From Merdicola sp048393175 (GTDB taxonomy: Bacteria > Bacillota > Clostridia > TANB77 > CAG-508), in the NCBI GenBank assembly GCA_048393175.1, contig DBFJJM010000050.1, positions 1 through 11,733 of the forward strand: DNA of 11,733 bases, written 5' to 3'. The notes beneath the pieces are model-generated. The model saw nothing but the letters and a program-made list of their open reading frames with translations. It was not told the DNA's origin and ran no database searches. Numbering within the stretch: the stretch's first letter is position 1; each line of letters begins with the position of its first letter. Both the position numbers and the translations under genes were made by a program. This document shows positions 1 through 6,249 of the stretch, piece by piece.

Positions 1-63
1 AAATAGAAATTACAAAATAAAAAAAATGAAGCAATACTAGTTAAATTTACAATAAATAGACGA

Positions 64-97
64 ATATAGACCTTGCAAAATGAAGCAAGGTCTATAT
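64..97. repeat. 13-bp inverted repeat spanning the ctsR promoter
   Basis: ATATAGACCTTGC (64-76) and its exact reverse complement (85-97) are separated by 8 bases. The left arm contains most of the -35 element and the right arm runs into the -10 element of the ctsR promoter. It could be the terminator hairpin of a gene left of the window, although no T-run follows it on the + strand, or an operator for a regulator other than CtsR. The sequence does not match the CIRCE element bound by HrcA. The repeat itself is certain; its role is inference. Confidence 0.6.
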
Positions 98-100
98 AAT
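73..100 (+). promoter_or_regulatory. Sigma-A-type promoter of the ctsR operon
   Basis: TTGCAA (73-78), a 16-base spacer and a perfect TATAAT (95-100). Transcription would start near 106-108, directly at the left edge of the CtsR operator. CtsR bound there would block initiation. Confidence 0.75.
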
Positions 101-108
101 TAAATATA

Positions 109-131
109 GGTCAAAGAAAGTCAAAGTCAAA
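109..131 (+). promoter_or_regulatory. CtsR operator (tandem heptad direct repeat) plus an extra half-site
   Basis: GGTCAAAGAAAGTCAAA (109-125) matches the known CtsR box exactly: two RGTCAAA heptads separated by a three-base NAN. A third, slightly shortened copy, GTCAAA (126-131), follows with no gap. The site lies between the predicted transcription start and the ctsR ribosome binding site, as expected for autorepression of class III heat-shock operons. The third copy is unusual and might give a second binding register. Confidence 0.93.
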
Positions 132-148
132 CAAAAGAGGTGAAACAA

Positions 149-601
149 ATGCGAATGGCAGATATTATAGAAAGTTTTATTAAACAATTACTAGCAGAAG
201 AACAAGAATATGTGGATATACAAAGAAATGAATTAGCAGAACGATTTAATTGTGTACCTTCTCAAATTAATTATGTTATTTCTACTAGATTCAAACCTTC
301 GCAAGGATATTATGTAGAAAGCAAAAGAGGAGGAGGAGGTCATATTCGCATTAAAAAAGTTAACATTACAAAAAGTAATTACCTAATGCATATTATTACA
401 AGTATTGGAGAAAGCTTAACTTCAAATGAAGTGGATATTTTTATCAGTAATTTTTTATCTTATGATATGATTTCACAAAAAGAAGCCAAATTATTAAAAG
501 TAGCAACAAGTGACAATGTGCTTATTGTTCCGCAAGAAGACAGAGATTCTCTTCGAGCCAATATTTTTAAAAATATGCTTCTCAATTTAGTAGAAGATTA
601 A
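149..601 (+). CDS. ctsR: Class III stress gene transcriptional repressor CtsR
   Basis: CtsR is a dimeric winged-helix repressor of clp genes. It releases DNA on heat shock and is inactivated by the arginine kinase McsB. The 150-residue product has the family's usual length. Residues 1-60 hold the DNA-binding part, starting with the typical ADIIESFIKQLL helix. They are followed by the glycine-rich wing RGGGG (60-64), the thermosensing loop and region of McsB action in the family. A C-terminal helical dimerisation half follows and ends in an acidic tail. I place the start at ATG 149, with AGAGGTGA (136-143) upstream; the in-frame GTG at 140 lies inside that ribosome binding site, and ATG 155 is a less likely alternative. 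A perfect CtsR box lies just upstream, so autoregulation is expected. The stop is 14 bases before mcsA. Identification is firm. Confidence 0.96.
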   Translation: MRMADIIESFIKQLLAEEQEYVDIQRNELAERFNCVPSQINYVISTRFKPSQGYYVESKRGGGGHIRIKKVNITKSNYLMHIITSIGESLTSNEVDIFISNFLSYDMISQKEAKLLKVATSDNVLIVPQEDRDSLRANIFKNMLLNLVED

Positions 602-615
602 AAGGAGTGGTTAAT

Positions 616-1182
616 ATGTTATGTGAAAATTGTGGAAAACACCAAGCGAATGTAAAATACACTACGATTCTAAATGGAATCAAAAAAGAAATGATTCTTT
701 GCGAAGAATGTGCTAATAAAATGGGAATAGAAGAAGAGTTTCATTTTAATATGCCAATGGACTTTCCAAGCTTTTTAGGTGGTTTTTTGGATAGTTATGC
801 AGATTCTGATTTATTACCTAACTTTGGAAAGCCTGAACAATTAAAATGTGACCAGTGTGGAATGACTTATGATGAGTTTAGTAGTTTAGGAAAATTTGGC
901 TGTGCGAATTGCTATAATGTATTTTCTAGCCGAATTGACCCAATCTTAAAAAATTTACAGAATTCCAATCGTCATGTGGGAAGAAAAGGAAAATTGCTTG
1001 GAAAAGTAAAACCAATTATAAAGAAAAAAGTAGAAGGAAAACTAGAAGAAAAACAAACCAAGAAAATAGATTCTACGGAAGGGTTAAAACAAGAACTAAA
1101 AAAAGCTATTCAAGAGGAAAGGTATGAAGATGCTGCAAAATTGAGAGATGAAATCAAAAATCAAGAAAAGAAAGGAATGTGA
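616..1182 (+). CDS. mcsA: McsA, zinc-binding activator of the McsB arginine kinase
   Basis: McsA is the cytoplasmic partner and activator of McsB, modulating CtsR and ClpC. The 188-residue product has four zinc-type CxxC pairs: C3/C6, C29/C32, C78/C81 and C96/C99. A lysine-rich linker (about 120-150) follows, then a C-terminal UVR-type coiled coil (about 154-185) containing AAKLRDE. The same seven residues recur in the middle domain of ClpC in this window, fitting the known UVR-motif kinship of the two proteins. The start is ATG 616, 8 bases after AAAGGAG (601-607), which overlaps the ctsR stop; the in-frame GTG 607 is part of that Shine-Dalgarno sequence. The gene is followed almost immediately by mcsB, implying translational coupling. 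All four CxxC pairs are intact. Confidence 0.95.
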   Translation: MLCENCGKHQANVKYTTILNGIKKEMILCEECANKMGIEEEFHFNMPMDFPSFLGGFLDSYADSDLLPNFGKPEQLKCDQCGMTYDEFSSLGKFGCANCYNVFSSRIDPILKNLQNSNRHVGRKGKLLGKVKPIIKKKVEGKLEEKQTKKIDSTEGLKQELKKAIQEERYEDAAKLRDEIKNQEKKGM

Positions 1183-1187
1183 GAAAA

Positions 1188-2207
1188 ATGCTAAATTGGT
1201 ATTTGCAAAGTGGAAAAGAAGCAGATGTAGTCGTAAGTTCTAGAATTCGATTTGCTAGAAATTTAGCTGATTTCCCTTTTGAAACGAAATGTTCTAAGAA
1301 ACACCAACAAGAGATTTTAAAAATGGTAGAAGAAGCGATTCCAAGTATTGGGTATGGACTAAAAGTATTTCGTTTAAGTAACATGGATGATATTACGAAA
1401 ATGAGTTTAGTCGAAAAACATTTAGTGAGTCCCGATTTTATATTAAAGGAAAAGGCGGAATGTGGAATAGCGATTAATGAAGATGAGAATATTTGTATGA
1501 TGATAAATGAAGAAGACCATCTTCGTATACAATTTTTTGCAGCAGGATTAGAATTAGAAAATCTATTACAATTAGCGATTGAAGTAGATGAAAAAATAGG
1601 AAACATTCTAAACTATGCCTATCATGAGAAATATGGTTTTTTAACAGCTTGTCCTACTAATGTTGGAACCGGTATGAGAGCTTCTGTTATGGTACATTTA
1701 CCTGGACTTGCCGAAACAGGAAATATGAATAAAATTTTAGAAGTAATGAGTAACTTTGGAATGAATATTCGTGGTATGTATGGGGAAGGAAGTAAAGTAT
1801 TAGGAGATAGGTATCAAATTTCAAACAAACAATCTTTAGGACTATCCGAACAAGAAATTATTAAGAATTTAAAACTCATAACAAGTAAGGTAATAGAGCA
1901 AGAAAGACTAGCTAGACATTATTTAGTTAAAAATGAGCTGGATTTAGAAGATCAGGTTTATCGTGCCTATGGAATTTTAAGTTATTGTAAAAAACTATCG
2001 TCTTCTGAAGCAACAGAACTATTATCACAAGTAAAATTAGGTACGGATTTAGGATTAATTACACAGCTAACGGATTTAAAAGTAAAAAAAATGGATTTAT
2101 ATAGTAAGCCTGCTAATTTGCAAAAATATTATGGAAAACAGTATGAAGAAGAACAAAGAGACAAAAAAAGAGCAGAACTAATAGAGCAAATTATAGCGGA
2201 AGAATAA
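1188..2207 (+). CDS. mcsB: Protein arginine kinase McsB
   Basis: McsB transfers phosphate from ATP to protein arginines. Phospho-arginine inactivates CtsR and tags proteins for ClpC-ClpP. The fold is that of phosphagen (creatine/arginine) kinases. Visible hallmarks in the 339-residue product are the nucleotide-binding SSRIR (17-21), NEEDH (107-111), the active-site cysteine C155 in CPTNVGTG, the phosphate-binding RASVMVHLP (164-172) and the GEGS loop (199-202). The C-terminal RDKKRA (324-329) matches the RDxxRA motif of the allosteric phospho-arginine pocket, so the feedback-activation site appears intact. I chose ATG 1188, 5 bases after the mcsA stop, with AAAGGA at 1171-1176. An upstream GTG at 1179 overlaps the mcsA stop but sits only two bases from that Shine-Dalgarno sequence. 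Identification is firm. Confidence 0.96.
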   Translation: MLNWYLQSGKEADVVVSSRIRFARNLADFPFETKCSKKHQQEILKMVEEAIPSIGYGLKVFRLSNMDDITKMSLVEKHLVSPDFILKEKAECGIAINEDENICMMINEEDHLRIQFFAAGLELENLLQLAIEVDEKIGNILNYAYHEKYGFLTACPTNVGTGMRASVMVHLPGLAETGNMNKILEVMSNFGMNIRGMYGEGSKVLGDRYQISNKQSLGLSEQEIIKNLKLITSKVIEQERLARHYLVKNELDLEDQVYRAYGILSYCKKLSSSEATELLSQVKLGTDLGLITQLTDLKVKKMDLYSKPANLQKYYGKQYEEEQRDKKRAELIEQIIAEE

Positions 2208-2226
2208 AAGAAAAGGAGTGTTTAAC

Positions 2227-4686
2227 ATGACATATAAGTTTACCAATAGTGCACAAAATGTTATTCAGATTGCAGGTGACATAGCACAAGAATTAGGACA
2301 TAACTATATTGGAACAGAGCATTTACTATATGGTTTAACCAAAGAAGAAAGTGCAGTAGCAAGTAAGGTACTAGAAAATCAAAGTGTAACTCCAGAAAGT
2401 GTGTTGCAAGAAATTGAACTATTAATAGGAAGAGAAGAAACCAGACAAACCGGAACAATTGGGTTTACCCCAAGAACCAAAAGAGTAATTGAAAATGCAT
2501 TTATCGAAGCTAAAAAATTGGGTTCTGACTATATTGGAACAGAGCATTTATTAATTGGGATTATGCGAGAGGCAGATAGTGTGGCTGTTAGAATTATGTT
2601 AGATATAGGAGTGAATCCACAAAAGTTATATGGAGAAATTGTAAAGGTATTAAATGAAGAGGAAGACTTTCATTTAGCAGGCTCGCAAAATAAAACGACA
2701 AAAGGACAAGGAAGTTTTAATTCTACACCTACCTTGAATCAATTTGGTACAGATTTGACTAAACAAGCTTCGGAAGGAAAATTAGACCCTGTTATTGGTA
2801 GAAAAGAAGAAATTGAAAGAGTGATTCAAATTTTATCAAGAAGAACCAAAAATAACCCTTGTTTAATTGGGGAACCAGGTGTTGGTAAAACAGCAGTAGT
2901 AGAAGGGCTAGCAGAAAAAATTGTAGCAGGAGATGTACCAGAGATTCTAAAAAATAGAAGACTGGTAACAGTAGACATTTCTAGTATGGTAGCAGGAGCC
3001 AAATATAGAGGTGATTTTGAAGAAAGAATTAAAAAAGCTTTAAATGAAGTAAAAAAAGTAGGAGATGTGATTCTTTTTATTGATGAAATTCATACTATTG
3101 TAGGAGCAGGTTCAGCTGAAGGGGCAGTAGATGCTGCTAATATTTTAAAACCGTTATTAGCAAGAGGAGAAATTCAGTTAATTGGTGCTACTACCTTAAA
3201 CGAATATCGAAAATATATTGAAAAAGATGCAGCATTAGAAAGAAGATTTAGTCCTGTTACAGTATTAGAACCAACAAGTGAAGATACGGTTGCTATTTTA
3301 AAAGGATTAAGAGATAAATATGAAGCACATCATAATGTGAAAATTACGGATGAGGCAATTGAATCTGCGGTTCATTTTTCAGTAAGATATATTAACGACC
3401 GTTTTTTACCAGATAAAGCGATTGATTTAATTGATGAAGCCGCATCAAAAGTAAGATTAAGAACCTATAGTGAACCGGAAGATTTAAAAAAGTTAGAAGA
3501 AAAAATACAAAAAGTAGATAAAGAAAAAGAAGATGCCATTAAAGTTCAGAAATTTGAAACAGCAGCTAAATTAAGAGATGAAGAAAGACAATTAAAAGAA
3601 AAGCTAGAAAAAGAAAAGGACAAATGGAATCATAAAAAAACAAAAGCTGTTACAACTTTAACACAAGAGGATATTGCAGAAGTAATTAGTAGTTGGACAG
3701 GTATTCCGGCTAGCAAAATTACACAAGACGAAAATAAAAAGTTAAGAAACCTAGAAGCTTCTCTTCATAAAAGAGTCATTGGACAAAATGAAGCAGTAGA
3801 AGCAGTAAGTAAAGCGATTCGAAGAGGAAGAGTAGGATTAAAAGACCCGAAAAGACCAATTGGTTCTTTCCTATTTTTAGGTCCTACTGGTGTTGGTAAA
3901 ACAGAATTATCCAAAGCCTTAGCAGAATGTCTTTTTGGAAAGGAAGACGCTATGATAAGAATCGATATGTCAGAATATATGGAATCTCATTCTGTTTCTA
4001 AATTAATAGGTTCTCCTCCAGGATATGTAGGATTTGATGAAGGTGGGCAATTAACGGAAAAAATAAGAAGAAAACCCTATGCTGTTATTCTATTTGATGA
4101 AATCGAAAAGGCTCATCCAGATGTTATGAATATGCTACTTCAAATTTTAGAAGATGGACGTTTAACAGATAGTCAAGGAAGAGTAGTAAATTTTAAAAAT
4201 ACTGTTATTATCATGACTTCTAATGTTGGAGCAAGACTTATTACAGAAAAGACAAAATTAGGATTTTCAAATCAAGCAGAAGGGTTTGACGCAGATTATG
4301 AGGAAATTAAAAAATCCGTTATAGCGGAATTAAAAAAACAATTCCGTCCAGAATTTATTAATCGTATTGATGAAATTATTGTATTTCATAAATTATCCAA
4401 AGAAGAAATCAATCAAATTATCGATATTATGCTTGCAGAAGTAACCAAAAGATTAAAAGAGCAACAGATTGATTTGAAAATGGATAAATCGGTAAAAGAA
4501 TTAATTGCCAAAAAAGGAATTGACCAAGCTTTTGGGGCAAGGCCTTTAAGAAGAGCAATCCAAAGTAACTTAGAAGACAAGATTGCAGAAGAAATGCTAG
4601 ATGGAAAGATAAAACCAGGAGATTGTGTAAAAGCGATTGCAAAAGAGGATAAAATTACGTTTAAACAAGTAGCAAAAAAAGAATAA
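2227..4686 (+). CDS. clpC: ClpC, HSP100 AAA+ unfoldase of the ClpCP protease
   Basis: ClpC is a hexameric ATPase that unfolds phospho-arginine-tagged or adaptor-delivered proteins into ClpP. The 819-residue product has the full class I layout. There are two Clp N repeats (about 5-140, each with an IGTEHLL core). The first AAA+ domain has Walker A GEPGVGKT (215-222) and Walker B acidic pair 286-287. The short middle coiled coil (about 419-465) carries a UVR motif with AAKLRDEE. The second AAA+ domain has Walker A GPTGVGKT (552-559), pore loop GYVG (599-602) and Walker B 624-625. LGF (678-680) is the ClpP-docking tripeptide, so this is a protease partner and not a ClpB disaggregase. The start is ATG 2227, 8 bases after AAAAGGAG. 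It is the last gene of the operon; radA and disA, which follow in Bacillus, are absent here. Confidence 0.97.
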   Translation: MTYKFTNSAQNVIQIAGDIAQELGHNYIGTEHLLYGLTKEESAVASKVLENQSVTPESVLQEIELLIGREETRQTGTIGFTPRTKRVIENAFIEAKKLGSDYIGTEHLLIGIMREADSVAVRIMLDIGVNPQKLYGEIVKVLNEEEDFHLAGSQNKTTKGQGSFNSTPTLNQFGTDLTKQASEGKLDPVIGRKEEIERVIQILSRRTKNNPCLIGEPGVGKTAVVEGLAEKIVAGDVPEILKNRRLVTVDISSMVAGAKYRGDFEERIKKALNEVKKVGDVILFIDEIHTIVGAGSAEGAVDAANILKPLLARGEIQLIGATTLNEYRKYIEKDAALERRFSPVTVLEPTSEDTVAILKGLRDKYEAHHNVKITDEAIESAVHFSVRYINDRFLPDKAIDLIDEAASKVRLRTYSEPEDLKKLEEKIQKVDKEKEDAIKVQKFETAAKLRDEERQLKEKLEKEKDKWNHKKTKAVTTLTQEDIAEVISSWTGIPASKITQDENKKLRNLEASLHKRVIGQNEAVEAVSKAIRRGRVGLKDPKRPIGSFLFLGPTGVGKTELSKALAECLFGKEDAMIRIDMSEYMESHSVSKLIGSPPGYVGFDEGGQLTEKIRRKPYAVILFDEIEKAHPDVMNMLLQILEDGRLTDSQGRVVNFKNTVIIMTSNVGARLITEKTKLGFSNQAEGFDADYEEIKKSVIAELKKQFRPEFINRIDEIIVFHKLSKEEINQIIDIMLAEVTKRLKEQQIDLKMDKSVKELIAKKGIDQAFGARPLRRAIQSNLEDKIAEEMLDGKIKPGDCVKAIAKEDKITFKQVAKKE

Positions 4687-4711
4687 ATTGAAGGAGAAAA
4701 ACTTCAAATAA

Positions 4712-4759
4712 AAAAGGAAGTAGAGGAAAGTGATAAACACAGTTCCAATACTTCCTTTT
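4712..4759. terminator. Bidirectional Rho-independent terminator, clpC / convergent gene
   Basis: AAAAGGAAGTA (4712-4722) pairs with TACTTCCTTTT (4749-4759). The 26-base interior can extend the stem with GGAA/TTCC and GTG/CAC, leaving an ATAAA loop. On the + strand it is followed by ATTGTTATT. On the - strand, which is the end of the 4764-5330 gene, it is followed by a longer T-rich tract. A weaker 6-bp hairpin (TTGAAG/CTTCAA, 4688-4707) precedes it. Confidence 0.8.
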
Positions 4760-4763
4760 ATTG

Positions 4764-5330
4764 TTATTCAATATAACGTTTACATAAAGGAGTAAGGTCG
4801 CGACAAGGTGCAAAAGGGTGTAGTTGTTCTATGTGCGTTGCCGGAAGCAGAATACCACGGTTTCTAGAACCGCCCACAACATGTCTTTCATGAAAGAGAA
4901 TGGAGTCTCTATTGGGGATTGGGTATGGCTTAGAGAGTAATTCAGCATTGTTTGTAAAAAGTACTCTTTGCCATGGGCAAGGGTCCGGTTCATTGCATAG
5001 ACTTTCCCATGATTCACCATTATGAATTCTCTGGGCCCATTCAAGCCCTTGATCTGTCTTGTTCGCAATTGTTGCAGTACCTCCATAAATTTCAGAGGGA
5101 AGTGCGATCAACTTAGAAAAAGACATGTCATCGAAATAAAAAGGTAGAATGAGAGTCTCAAATGAAAGATATTCTAATGGGAATAGGTCAAATTGTTGAA
5201 AGGCACTTTGAATGAATTGACGGGTCTTTTCTTGCTCGGGGTCGGACCGCTTTTTCTCAAATAAGGCACGATTTATTTCGCGAGGAAATACTGGGTACCA
5301 CTGCTCTGGTATGGGATATGCTTTTGACAT
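4764..5330 (-). CDS. Unrecognised 188-residue protein, probably acquired
   Basis: I do not recognise this family. The start is ATG at 5330, with GGAG 8 bases upstream; an in-frame ATG at 5372 is further out and has no comparable binding site. The 188-residue product appears soluble, with no signal peptide or membrane segment. It is rich in proline, tryptophan and aromatic residues (for example YPIPEQWYPVFPREI near the N-terminus and EPDPCPWQR in the middle) and has several cysteines and histidines. Codon use differs sharply from its neighbours: CGC, CGG, CGT and CCC are common, whereas the operon next door uses AGA. Hand counts of two 60-base lines (4861-4920 and 4921-4980) give 25 and 24 G+C, against 12 for 3001-3060 in clpC. 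It has its own promoter and shares a terminator with clpC. This suggests recent transfer from a less AT-rich genome. That it is coding is well supported; its function is unknown. Confidence 0.8.
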   Translation of the reverse strand: MSKAYPIPEQWYPVFPREINRALFEKKRSDPEQEKTRQFIQSAFQQFDLFPLEYLSFETLILPFYFDDMSFSKLIALPSEIYGGTATIANKTDQGLEWAQRIHNGESWESLCNEPDPCPWQRVLFTNNAELLSKPYPIPNRDSILFHERHVVGGSRNRGILLPATHIEQLHPFAPCRDLTPLCKRYIE

Positions 5331-5380
5331 TTTACTATCTCCTTTTTCAAAATAATAATGACAACTTGCCAACTAATACA

Positions 5381-5409
5381 ATTTTAGCATAAATTTACAT
5401 AATTGTAAA
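5381..5409 (-). promoter_or_regulatory. Sigma-A-type promoter of the 4764-5330 gene
   Basis: Read on the - strand: TTTACA (5404-5409), a 17-base spacer and TAAAAT (5381-5386), with TG one base upstream of the -10 (extended -10). The -35 hexamer is one arm of a small inverted repeat, TTTACA-TAAT-TGTAAA (5394-5409). Confidence 0.65.
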
Positions 5410-5417
5410 GAATAAAA

Positions 5418-5445
5418 TTTGATTTTATGTAAATATAAAATCAAA
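5418..5445. repeat. 11-bp inverted repeat between divergent genes
   Basis: TTTGATTTTAT (5418-5428) and its exact reverse complement (5435-5445) are separated by 6 bases. It lies between the two divergent promoters, upstream of both -35 elements. No gene runs into it, so termination is unlikely. An operator for the 4764-5330 and 5528-5866 genes is possible, but that is inference. Confidence 0.55.
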
Positions 5446-5470
5446 GGATGGGCGGAGCATAAACAGTAAG

Positions 5471-5499
5471 TTGCATAAATTAGGAAGAAATGATATAAT
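5471..5499 (+). promoter_or_regulatory. Sigma-A-type promoter of the 5528-5866 gene
   Basis: TTGCAT (5471-5476), a 17-base spacer and TATAAT (5494-5499), preceded by TG at the extended -10 position. Transcription would start near 5506, giving a short leader with AAAGAGG (5515-5521) six bases before the ATG. Confidence 0.8.
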
Positions 5500-5527
5500 T
5501 TAACTATCTTTACTAAAGAGGTGTGAA

Positions 5528-5866
5528 ATGACAGCATTTATAATAGTAATATATGGATTAATATTGATTATTTTCTGTTTAATCGTTTTTTCTTTTATGC
5601 AAATTCGTTTAGCAGGGATAAAAGTAAAAGATTTTTGGACGTTTATAAAAGCAAATCAGAGTTTAGATGCTCTTTATCGTTTTTCTAAACGTTATGAGAG
5701 AATGAATAATCAAGAACAAATTATTTTTTTAAAAGAAGCGGAAAGAGTTTTTCAAGCATTTGACAAAGTTCCAGACGTTTTATGGGAGGAAGAATATTCA
5801 AAATATGCGGATGTATTAAGTGCTTATCAAAGTATTCGAATGTTACGTTGGCAGGCAAATTCATAA
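5528..5866 (+). CDS. Small single-pass membrane protein, unknown function
   Basis: The family is not recognised. The 112-residue product starts with one strongly hydrophobic segment (about residues 3-27, rich in isoleucine and leucine). A basic stretch (RLAGIKVKDF) follows directly, so the remainder most likely faces the cytoplasm. The rest is predicted helical and charged: residues 40-112 contain RFSKRYERM, an acidic and aromatic region (VLWEEEYSKYADVL) and a basic end. There is no signal cleavage motif and no cysteine pair. It has its own near-consensus promoter, a good Shine-Dalgarno sequence six bases upstream and its own terminator, so it is a monocistronic unit. Codon use is like the host genes and unlike the divergent neighbour. 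A regulatory or scaffold role at the membrane is conceivable, but nothing visible shows it. Confidence 0.8.
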   Translation: MTAFIIVIYGLILIIFCLIVFSFMQIRLAGIKVKDFWTFIKANQSLDALYRFSKRYERMNNQEQIIFLKEAERVFQAFDKVPDVLWEEEYSKYADVLSAYQSIRMLRWQANS

Positions 5867-5910
5867 AAGGTACGATTTTTTACAATAAGTAAGAGATTCG
5901 TATCTTTTAT
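5863..5910 (+). terminator. Rho-independent terminator of the small membrane-protein gene
   Basis: ATAAAAGGTACGA (5863-5875) pairs over 13 positions with TCGTATCTTTTAT (5898-5910), including one G-T wobble. The loop is 22 bases, and TTTACC follows. The left arm overlaps the stop codon. Confidence 0.7.
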
Positions 5911-6195
5911 TTTACCAGTTTTTAGAAAAACAATATAGCAAGAAAGGAAAACGATGTAGGAAAGAAAAGATTGCTTTCGTTTATAGAAAAAGTAGTTCCT
6001 TTCTAAAGAAACAGTACAGTGTTGTTATATAGTAAATAAAAAAGATAATAGGTCTAAATAATCTTTTATGCTTTATTCCTTCAATAGTAAATGTTATCAT
6101 TTTAGAGAGGAATTTTAATACAATGAATGGAAAAAACTTAATTAATTAAATATTGATTCTATTTTAGAAAAAAGTAATAAAACATCAATAAAAAC
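5911..6195. other. Gene-free AT-rich stretch upstream of the Fic gene
   Basis: There is no ORF of useful size on either strand. A 9-bp inverted repeat (5941-5949 with 5996-6004) encloses smaller possible pairings. AAAAGAT/ATCTTTT near 6040-6065 forms another weak hairpin. At 6107-6149 a GAGAGG sequence precedes ATG 6123, but the frame stops after eight codons. A different frame then stays open for about 25 codons (6146-6223) with protein-like composition (NIDSILEKSNKTSIKTFQFG). This could be the frameshifted remnant of a short gene, but the evidence is thin. Confidence 0.35.
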
Positions 6196-6210
6196 TTTCC
6201 AATTTGGAAA
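6196..6210. promoter_or_regulatory. Perfect 15-base palindrome, likely operator of the XRE-Fic gene
   Basis: TTTCCAATTTGGAAA is a perfect 7-1-7 inverted repeat. It covers the -35 region of the promoter in front of a gene whose product begins with an XRE-type helix-turn-helix. Size, symmetry and position fit a dimeric XRE repressor site, so autorepression is a reasonable inference. Random occurrence in AT-rich DNA cannot be excluded, but the GG/CC-containing arms make it less likely. Confidence 0.65.
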
Positions 6211-6229
6211 CAATATGATATAATATAAT
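6202..6229 (+). promoter_or_regulatory. Extended -10 promoter of the XRE-Fic gene
   Basis: TGATATAAT (6216-6224) is an extended -10 element. A second, overlapping TATAAT lies at 6224-6229. The -35 region is poor (TTTCCA at 6196-6201, 17 bases upstream) and sits inside the palindrome. AAAAGGAG (6232-6239) follows ten bases before the ATG, so the leader is very short. Confidence 0.65.
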
Positions 6230-6249
6230 AGAAAAGGAGAGTTTGTATT

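Noticed and set aside
64..97. CIRCE element (HrcA operator) upstream of ctsR
   Set aside because: CIRCE is TTAGCACTC-N9-GAGTGCTAA. The arms here are unrelated and the spacer is 8 bases.
1154..1606. 150-codon open frame on the - strand across mcsA/mcsB
   Set aside because: It is antisense to two firmly identified genes, has no ribosome binding site and has serine/phenylalanine-rich composition typical of a shadow frame.
2261..2458. Hydrophobic - strand ORF inside clpC
   Set aside because: It is a shadow of clpC with leucine/phenylalanine-rich composition from purine-rich coding DNA read backwards. The similar frames at 4427-4642, 10407-10628 and 10775-10981 were rejected for the same reason.
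4829..5086. 85-codon - strand frame overlapping the unknown 4764-5330 gene
   Set aside because: It lies wholly inside the longer frame, which has a better start, promoter and Shine-Dalgarno sequence.
5331..5372. Longer start (ATG 5372) for the unknown - strand gene
   Set aside because: The extension covers the GGAG that serves ATG 5330 and would leave almost no leader after the predicted -10 at 5381-5386.
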